A stretch of DNA of 7,889 bases from Methanobacteriota archaeon. Lineage in GTDB: Archaea > Thermoplasmatota > Thermoplasmata > RBG-16-68-12. A program made the translations under genes and the position numbers. Each line of letters starts with the position of its first letter. Within the stretch, counting starts at the first letter, position 1. The stretch is from NCBI GenBank assembly GCA_005878515.1, contig VBLZ01000115.1, forward strand, positions 1 to 7,889, given 5' to 3'. Shown one piece after another: positions 1 through 6,500 of this stretch. A model generated the notes under the pieces. The model was not told where the DNA came from. It ran no database searches and saw only the letters and a list, made by a program, of their open reading frames with translations.

Positions 1-566
1 AGCGCGGCGATCATCCCGCCCGCGGCAACGCTCGCGAAGAGCAGGATCGGAAGTGGCGCCGAGAGGTCGAACGGGTTGATGTACATCCGGAAGAAAATGA
101 ACACCGCGAGCAACACGCCAACCGATGCGTACGTGACCCCGTCGAACATGCGGCCGGAGATTCGAATCATCTTCCGGCCCTCCGTTTCGGCGGGCGTCGC
201 GATCACGGGGATCCGTTCCGTGTCCGCGGTCGCGACCGAGGATGGCCGAGTCTCCTCGACGTCCGGAGCGAATTGGCCCTGGGCTGATTCCGCGGGAGGC
301 GAGGGCTGAATCTCGACGAGCAGGGAGTCGAACAACTCCTCCGCCGCGGTCTCGTCCACCTCGGACTCGTCCGGCCGGGGCGGCGATTCCGGTTTCGCTT
401 CGGACGGAGGCGCCTGCGAGAGGTCGAGCAAGTCCTCGAGGATCGCGTCCACTTTCTCTTCGGGCGACAGCTTGTTCAGGGCGAAGCCGCACGCTCCACA
501 CACGGCCGCATCCGGAGGGTTTGCGTGGCCGCACACGGGACACGAAACGGTCGTCTGGTCGCTCAA
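1..566 (-). CDS. Zinc-ribbon membrane protein, 3' end beyond window (partial)
   Basis: Open from a TTG at 566 to the left edge of the window (188 codons, no stop), so the C-terminus is missing. Residues 9-26 form a compact C4 zinc ribbon: C9-x2-C12 and C23-x2-C26, each pair in a CxxC knuckle followed by glycine. A Pro/Glu/Asp/Ala-rich linker, probably disordered, covers about residues 50-130. A hydrophobic segment at about 145-163 is a likely membrane helix, and a second begins near 170 and reaches the edge. The TTG is chosen because no other in-frame start lies between the upstream region and the first cysteine, and a TATA-like box sits about 38 bases upstream. The zinc ribbon is probably cytoplasmic, tethered by the linker. 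I do not recognise the family; such zinc-ribbon-plus-membrane proteins are common in archaea and mostly uncharacterised. It follows the helicase gene in the same direction after 86 bases. Confidence 0.82.
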   Translation of the reverse strand, partial: MSDQTTVSCPVCGHANPPDAAVCGACGFALNKLSPEEKVDAILEDLLDLSQAPPSEAKPESPPRPDESEVDETAAEELFDSLLVEIQPSPPAESAQGQFAPDVEETRPSSVATADTERIPVIATPAETEGRKMIRISGRMFDGVTYASVGVLLAVFIFFRMYINPFDLSAPLPILLFASVAAGGMIAA

Positions 567-575
567 CGATGGAAC

Positions 576-595
576 CGGTTCGGAGGACCGAACCG
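576..595. repeat. Perfect 8-bp inverted repeat near the predicted transcription start
   Basis: CGGTTCGG (576-583) and CCGAACCG (588-595) are exact reverse complements separated by the four bases AGGA. The element lies between the TATA-like box and the TTG start of the zinc-ribbon gene, close to the predicted transcription start. It could be an operator for a dimeric repressor or a hairpin in the leader RNA; the sequence does not decide between these. Confidence 0.6.
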
Positions 596-600
596 CCTCG

Positions 601-609
601 CGATAAACG
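601..609 (-). promoter_or_regulatory. TATA-like box for the zinc-ribbon gene
   Basis: On the minus strand this reads CGTTTATCG, an AT-rich patch in GC-rich surroundings. It lies about 38 bases upstream of the TTG at 566, which would place the transcription start near 580 and leave a leader of about 14 bases. This is a visual call based on archaeal promoter spacing. It overlaps a short inverted repeat (601-614). Confidence 0.45.
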
Positions 610-619
610 TATCGTCTTG

Positions 620-637
620 GGTTTCTCCCGTGAAACC
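620..637. repeat. 6-bp inverted repeat downstream of the helicase stop
   Basis: GGTTTC (620-625) and GAAACC (632-637) are exact reverse complements around a 6-base loop. The element begins about 16 bases after the helicase stop codon (653-655, minus strand) and lies just upstream of the TATA-like box of the next gene. No T-tract follows it on the minus strand, so it is not a convincing terminator. A regulatory site is equally possible. Confidence 0.4.
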
Positions 638-652
638 ATCGACGCCGGAATG

Positions 653-3397
653 CTAGTCCCAGAACCGTTTCGTCCGCGCGTACGTGATCTCGGCCGCGAG
701 GACGTCGCGCAGGAAGTCTTGCTCGGTCTCGTGGTATCCGCGGAGGATCCGCGCGGCCGTGTCCTCTCCGACGCCGCGGGCCATGAGCGCGAGGACCGCC
801 TTCCTCCCATGCGCCATCACGAGGCTCGCGTTCGTGAACAATCGCTTCGCTTTCGAACGGCTCTCCTTGTCCGTCCCTTCGAGGTCGAGCTTCGCGATCT
901 TGTCCTTCTCGTACGGGGCGATGACGGCGACCATCACGCCCTCGCACCGCGGGCACCGGATCTTCGCGGGAAGGTCTCGCACGATTTCCCGCCAGGACAT
1001 CTTGCAGTTCAGGCAGAGGAACGTCGCGGTCTCCTTCTCCAGGCGGGCCTTTACCGCCATCAGGGTGGCGTGGTCCGCCCTCGACGGGGTCACGAGGAGC
1101 CGACCGCCTTCGAGGCCCGCTCGGCCGATCGGCGTCATCCGCGTCACGACGATCTCGATCTGGCCCGATTGAATCCGTCGCAGCACCTCGACCGTCCGCT
1201 GGATGTCCATCCGCTCCCAGAAGACTTTGTCGAGGACCTCCTCGAACAGCGGGGTGTTCTCGAACGTCTTCAAGAGGCGCGGGATCGAGACGCTCTCCCA
1301 GTCTACATCCCGGCGGAGGGCGCCGAACTTCTTCGCGACGTACACGAACGCCCACCGCAGGAACGCCGAGTTCTTCAGGATCACGCGCAAGAGTGGCTCG
1401 AGGGCATCCGGGTCCTCCGGGCGAAGGATCTCGATGACCTGCTGCGGGTTCACGGACCGGGGCACCTCGAGGACGATCCGGTACGGATCCGTCTGCACCC
1501 CGACGCTCTGCCCGAACCGCGCGCTGATGAGCGACGAGATGAGTTGCGCGAGGGTCTCGTTGACCTTCGATCCGAAGCACGCGTTCACGATCAGGACGTC
1601 CCGCGCGGACTCAATCGTGATGCGGGTGTCAGTCGCGAGCGGCGCGTCGCCCACGGATGCAAGGTACGCCAGGAACGTGGAGGCCCCGTGTTCGTTGACG
1701 GGGTACGCCGAGAGATCGCGCTCCCTTCGGATCCGGCCGACCTCCTGGGCGACGTCGAACGGGACCGGGATGTCTTCGCCGACCCACGAGGGCACGTCGC
1801 CGATCTCACGGACCGGTTCGACGAGCAAATGGTCCTCCTTGAAATCGACGAACCGCCACGCGGAGCCGCGCATGATGAAACTCTCCCCGAGCTTCGCGTT
1901 CTCGGCGACGAACCATTCGTCCAGGGTGCCGATCGCGCGACGCGACGACAGGTCGATCACCCGGTACGTCTTCACGTCCGGGATCATCGAGATGTTCTCG
2001 AAGAAGTACGGGAGGGAGTTGGAACTCCGACCGAGGCGGCCATCGCGGGACCAGAGGATCCGGAGGCCCGCGAGCTGGGCGACGACCTCATCGAAGTCCG
2101 CCCGCTTCAGTTCCCGGAACGGCCAGCTCCGGCGCACGGTCTCGTAGGCCTCATCGAGCGAGGCGAAACGTTCGGAGACAGCGAGGGCGACGAGCTGGTT
2201 CGCGAGGACCGACCGGTTGTCCTTCCGGACGACGAGGTCCTCGATCTCCTCCGCGAGGCCCCGACGGGCGATCGCGCATGCCTCCGCGACGTCGTCCTCG
2301 TGGGTCGCCAGGATCACGCCGTCGGAGACTTCGCCGACTCCGTGGCCCGATCGTCCGATCCGCTGAACGAGCCGCGAGACCTCTCGCGGGGAGTTGTACT
2401 GCAGGACGAAGTCCGCGGTCCCCACGTCGATGCCGAGTTCCAGGGACGAGGTGCACACGAGGGCTCGGAGGCCTCCGGATTTGAACTCGTCCTCCATCTG
2501 CACGCGCACCTCTTTCGACAGGCTGCCGTGGTGCACGCCGATCTTCGGATCCTGGTACCAAGCGGTCAAGCGGGAGGAGAGGAACTCCGCGGTGTCTCGG
2601 GTGTTCACGAAGAACAACGTCGATTGGTGCTCCTTGATCAGTTCGTAGCACCGCCGAAGCGCGGCGGCTTGACCCGGCTTGACTCGAAGCCGTTCCGCGA
2701 TCTCGGAGTCCTCTTTCGCGGTTGTGGGCATCTCGACTCGGATGCGGAGGCCCTTGGGGATCCGCACGCGGATGACCTCGACGCGCCGATCCACGCCGCC
2801 GAGGAAAGCCGCGACCTCGTCCGGGGTGCCGACCGTGGCGGAGAGCCCGATGCGTTGGAACTCGCGGCCGGTCAGGTCCCTCAGCCGCTCGAGGCCGACC
2901 GCGAGCTGCGCGCCCCGCTCGTCGGAGGCGAGCTCGTGGATCTCGTCGACGACGACCCAGCGGACGGATCGGAGGTGCTCCCGCAGCTTGCGACCGGTGA
3001 AGAGGATCTGGAACGTCTCCGGCGTCGTGATGAGGATATCCGGCGGATGCCGCGTGATCGCCGCGCGCTCCTGCGGCGTCGTGTCCCCATGGCGGACCGC
3101 GACGCGGATGCCGAGTCGGTCCGCGAAGAACGTCATCCGGCGGAGCATGTCCCGGTTCAGGGCGCGGAGGGGCGTGATGTAGAGGCACGAGGTCGGCTCG
3201 GGCTTTTCCCGCAGGAGCCGGTCGAGGATCGGGAGCAGAGCGGCTTCCGTCTTCCCGATCCCGGTCGGGGCGACGAGGAGGACATTCTCGCCCGCGAGAA
3301 TACGAGGGATCGCGCGCCGCTGCGGCTCGGTGAAGGTCTCAATACCGAGGGCCCGGACGGCATCGATGATCCGCGGGTCCAGGCCAAGGCTCTCCAT
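653..3397 (-). CDS. Lhr-type superfamily 2 ATP-dependent helicase with C-terminal zinc ribbon
   Basis: Predicted ATP-dependent nucleic-acid helicase of the archaeal Lhr-like family, which acts on RNA or DNA in the cytoplasm. Numbering from the ATG at 3397 (914 residues, normal for an Lhr core): Q-motif-like TEPQ near 23-26, Walker A APTGIGKT at 43-50, motif Ia ITPLRAL, DEIH Walker B at 151-154, SAT motif III at 186-188, HHGSLS, then motifs V-VI with SSLELGID and QRIGRSGH (345-352). The SSLELGID and QRIGRSGH forms are typical of Lhr. The long region after the RecA domains fits the winged-helix and domain 4 of the family. A C4 zinc ribbon lies at C795, C798, C815 and C818, followed by a basic segment and a helical end finishing in KRFWD. 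The frame stays open up to a TTG at 3484 (943 residues), but ATG 3397 is preferred because homology starts there and a TATA-like box lies about 30 bases upstream, as for a leaderless mRNA. The Lhr subgroup is not resolved. Confidence 0.93.
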   Translation of the reverse strand: MESLGLDPRIIDAVRALGIETFTEPQRRAIPRILAGENVLLVAPTGIGKTEAALLPILDRLLREKPEPTSCLYITPLRALNRDMLRRMTFFADRLGIRVAVRHGDTTPQERAAITRHPPDILITTPETFQILFTGRKLREHLRSVRWVVVDEIHELASDERGAQLAVGLERLRDLTGREFQRIGLSATVGTPDEVAAFLGGVDRRVEVIRVRIPKGLRIRVEMPTTAKEDSEIAERLRVKPGQAAALRRCYELIKEHQSTLFFVNTRDTAEFLSSRLTAWYQDPKIGVHHGSLSKEVRVQMEDEFKSGGLRALVCTSSLELGIDVGTADFVLQYNSPREVSRLVQRIGRSGHGVGEVSDGVILATHEDDVAEACAIARRGLAEEIEDLVVRKDNRSVLANQLVALAVSERFASLDEAYETVRRSWPFRELKRADFDEVVAQLAGLRILWSRDGRLGRSSNSLPYFFENISMIPDVKTYRVIDLSSRRAIGTLDEWFVAENAKLGESFIMRGSAWRFVDFKEDHLLVEPVREIGDVPSWVGEDIPVPFDVAQEVGRIRRERDLSAYPVNEHGASTFLAYLASVGDAPLATDTRITIESARDVLIVNACFGSKVNETLAQLISSLISARFGQSVGVQTDPYRIVLEVPRSVNPQQVIEILRPEDPDALEPLLRVILKNSAFLRWAFVYVAKKFGALRRDVDWESVSIPRLLKTFENTPLFEEVLDKVFWERMDIQRTVEVLRRIQSGQIEIVVTRMTPIGRAGLEGGRLLVTPSRADHATLMAVKARLEKETATFLCLNCKMSWREIVRDLPAKIRCPRCEGVMVAVIAPYEKDKIAKLDLEGTDKESRSKAKRLFTNASLVMAHGRKAVLALMARGVGEDTAARILRGYHETEQDFLRDVLAAEITYARTKRFWD

Positions 3398-3423
3398 GCC
3401 CGCCGCTTCAACGGTCGCTGGGA

Positions 3424-3430
3424 CTAAAAG
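3424..3430 (-). promoter_or_regulatory. TATA-like box for a leaderless helicase mRNA
   Basis: On the minus strand this reads CTTTTAG, centred about 30 bases upstream of the ATG at 3397. In archaea the TATA box lies roughly 25-30 bases before the transcription start, so the mRNA would begin at or within a few bases of that ATG. No Shine-Dalgarno-like sequence precedes the ATG, which fits leaderless translation. Because it is AT-rich on both strands it could also serve the divergent gene. Confidence 0.4.
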
Positions 3431-3482
3431 TTGCCGTCCTGGGTCGCTCGGGACGCCCCTCGAGAGGCTTCCGACCCCTGAC

Positions 3483-3490
3483 AAAAAAAA
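3483..3490 (+). promoter_or_regulatory. A8 tract, possible TATA element for the surface-protein gene
   Basis: A run of eight A residues in a GC-rich region, within the divergent intergenic segment. If used as the TATA element on the plus strand, transcription would start near 3513. That would exclude the ATG at 3493 and favour the GTG at 3559, which is preceded by GAGGT (3548-3552) with a 6-base spacer. Alternatively the T8 tract on the minus strand could contribute to helicase expression. Confidence 0.35.
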
Positions 3491-3547
3491 TCATGGTGGA
3501 TAACCGGGGAGGTGGGGTACATCTATTGCGCGGGGAGAGCTCATCCC

Positions 3548-3552
3548 GAGGT
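3548..3552 (+). promoter_or_regulatory. Shine-Dalgarno-like GAGGT before GTG 3559
   Basis: GAGGT lies six bases before the GTG at 3559. It favours this GTG over the ATG at 3493, which has only the A-rich tract upstream and no ribosome-binding-like sequence. Starting at the GTG gives a compact signal peptide with two arginines immediately after the start. Confidence 0.45.
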
Positions 3553-3558
3553 CCCAGA

Positions 3559-6500
3559 GTGAGCCGTCGCCTGCCCACCTCACCCCTAGTGGGCATCCTG
3601 ATACTCATGTTCATCGCGACGGCCCTTTCCCCGTTCCTCTCGACGCATGCGGCGGGCTTCGGCGAACGACCCTACGAGTCGAATCAAGTGGTCACGGGGA
3701 GCAACTTGAACGTCTACACGGGGCAGAGCGTGGCCCAATCGTTCGTTGCGACGGAGATGTATCGGTTGCTGAACGTCACCCTCCGGCTCCGAAACACCGG
3801 CGACACCACGGATGTGCTGAACGTCACGATTCGTGCGGACGCCGGGGGCGTCCCGTCGAGTTCGTACCTGGCCGCGTCCACGATCGTCATCGGAAACAAC
3901 AACATCGGGACGTACAGCGTCCGGTTCACGACCCCTCCCACCCTCGTGCGAGGGACTCGGTACTGGATCGTCGCGACCTGCGCGAGCGCGTTAATCAACG
4001 CTTACCAGTGGTATCACAGCGCGGCGGACACGTACGCGGCCGGCCAGGCAAAAATCAACCTCAATCTGGGCGGCGGCTGGGTCAACCCCGCGAGCCCGAC
4101 GGACATGTACTTCCTGACGTTTGGACAGGAGGTTGATGCAAACCTGACCGCGACGATCGTCGGCCTCGCGTCCGAAGGGAATCCGGGAGACCCCGTGACC
4201 TTCCGCGTCAACCTGAACAACACCGGATCCTCCAGCGCCGTCCGGGCTTGGCTCAACGACACCCAACTCCCGGGCTTTGCGTATGTGTCCGATACGGCCG
4301 CGGCCGCTGGATCCTCGACCCCATGGCCCTCGTTCACGTTCACGGGGGTCGCGAACGGCCCGCGCACGTTCGACATCACCGCGCGGATCGCCATCGGGAC
4401 GGAACCCGGGACGATGGTCACGAAAGGGATCACCCTCGCCTATCTCAACGCGACCTCCGTCCCGAAGACCGCGCCCGGCAGCCAGGCCAGCGTGCTCGTT
4501 GGGAAGCAGACGAAGCAACTTTATCTGAATCCCATGGTCGTCGGATCGGCCGAGCGATTGGCCCCGCCCAAGCCGACAGGGGGCGCGACGTCTCAGTACA
4601 ACGAGACCCTCCGGAAAGACGGGTCCGCGCACGACTTTGACTTGGCACCCGTCCTCTCCCGGCCATTCCGGATGTACGGAGCCAACGCGACCCTGTACAT
4701 CGACTCCGCGACTCATGACGTGAGGAATCTGGACATCAATCTCACCTTGTCAGACTGGAACGGCGTGACGCTCATCCCGCTGGCTTCCCTCCAGCAGCGG
4801 GTCCGCACGAACAACTTCGCCGACTACCAGGCGTTCGGCTTCTCGTTCCCCGGAGTCAACCACACGTTCTCCGCTGGCGGCCGGATCCGTCTCACGCTCC
4901 GGAACATGGGCTCGAGCGCCACCGACGCAATCGTCGCGATGAACTCCACCTTCGCCGCCTCCCGGCTGGACCTCGACACCACGACGTATGTCCGGATCGA
5001 CGTCCTCGACTTGCGAGACGCGCGGACCTCGACGAACGTCTGGTCGGCGAAAGACACGCTCGTGGTCCAAGCGAACGTCTCCGATCCGTTCGGGAGCTCG
5101 GAACTCAGCGGGGCGCGCATCAATCTGACCGCTCCATCGGGATCGGTCGTCGTGAACTACACGTCCATGGCGCTCGTCGCGACGGATCCGGGAATCCCGT
5201 CCGCATGGAAGCTGTACCGGTTCACGTACGCGCCGCCGCTCGCCGAGGGCACCTATTCGATGCGCATCACGGCGATCGAATCGAACGGCGTGATGGATGT
5301 CGAGGACGCGACCGCCCTCGTCCGCCTGCCTCACTTCACGTTCGAAAAGAGCGCCACGCTGGCAAGCGTAGTCGGCGGCGACCGCTTCACGTACAACGTC
5401 TGGTTCAACAACACGGGACTCGGCACCGCGGGGCAGGTCTGGATCAACGACAGCTTGCCGGACCAGGTGACCTTCCAGTCGTCGTCGGATCCGATCGCGA
5501 TGACGGGTCCGTACAACTGGACGTGGACGTCCGTGGGCCCGGGGAACGACCTCCTCAGCATCGAGGTCCAAGTCAAGTCGGGCCTCCCGCCCATCCCGTA
5601 TTTCCGGAACAACGCGTACCTGAACTACACGGACGAAAAAGCATTCTCCTGGCCGATGCGCTCCGCCTACTCCGACGTGATCTTCCGCGGGCCGGTCATC
5701 AGTCTCTCCAAGACGAGCACAAAGACCGTCATCCACGCGAACGAGCCGGTCGTCTACGTGATCACGATGCAGAACACGGGGGACGTGGCGCAGAACCTGT
5801 GGCTGAACGACACGCTTCCCGCGGGCTTGACGTACGTCTCGGACACGGCGTCGTCGGCGCCCATCGTCTCCGGGCGCAACGTCTACTTCCGATTCTCGAA
5901 CATGTCGGCGCTCGCGACCTGGTCGTTCACGCTCACCGCGGTCGCCGGACCGACGCTCGTCCGCGGATCGACGCTCACGAATGTCATTTCCCTGAACTAC
6001 ACAAACACGATCGGCGCATTGTTGCCTCCCCAGACGGCGTCGTGGTCGGTGGGAGCCCGCGCTCCCCTGATTCCGTCCGGGTCGGTGACGTTTGCACCGA
6101 CCCAGGCGACCCCCTCGGACCTCCTCGCCGCGACGGTCTCCTTCACGAACATCGGCGACGAGCCCGCGCGAGACGCGTGGGCCAATCTAACCTTGGATCC
6201 GAATCTCCTCTTCGTCAATGCGAGCGTCCCCGCGACCCTTGCGCCGAACGTGGTCCGCTTCGCGCTCGTGGGCCAGGGACCGGGTGCGACGGTCATCTAC
6301 CTCAACGTGACCGTCGCGGCAACGGTTTCCGACCACGCGAACCTGGTCCTCGGGGGCACCCTCAGCTACACGGACGGCTACGGGAATCTCTTGGCACCGG
6401 TCGCGCTCGCACCGGACTCGATTGAAACCTCTGTCCCCGCCCTCCAACTGAGCGTGACGCCGTCCCAGGCTTCGCTCGAGACGGGCACGATTGCCTTCTT

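Noticed and set aside
76..309. Plus-strand 77-codon open frame at the left edge
   Set aside because: Antisense to the zinc-ribbon membrane protein, which has clear CxxC pairs and membrane segments. No ribosome-binding site or recognisable motif.
242..3427. Very long plus-strand open frame (about 1,060 codons) opposite the helicase gene
   Set aside because: It mirrors the helicase in antisense, is packed with Arg, Asp, Pro and Gly from GC-rich complementary codons, and shows no recognisable domain. The minus-strand protein carries the full set of helicase motifs.
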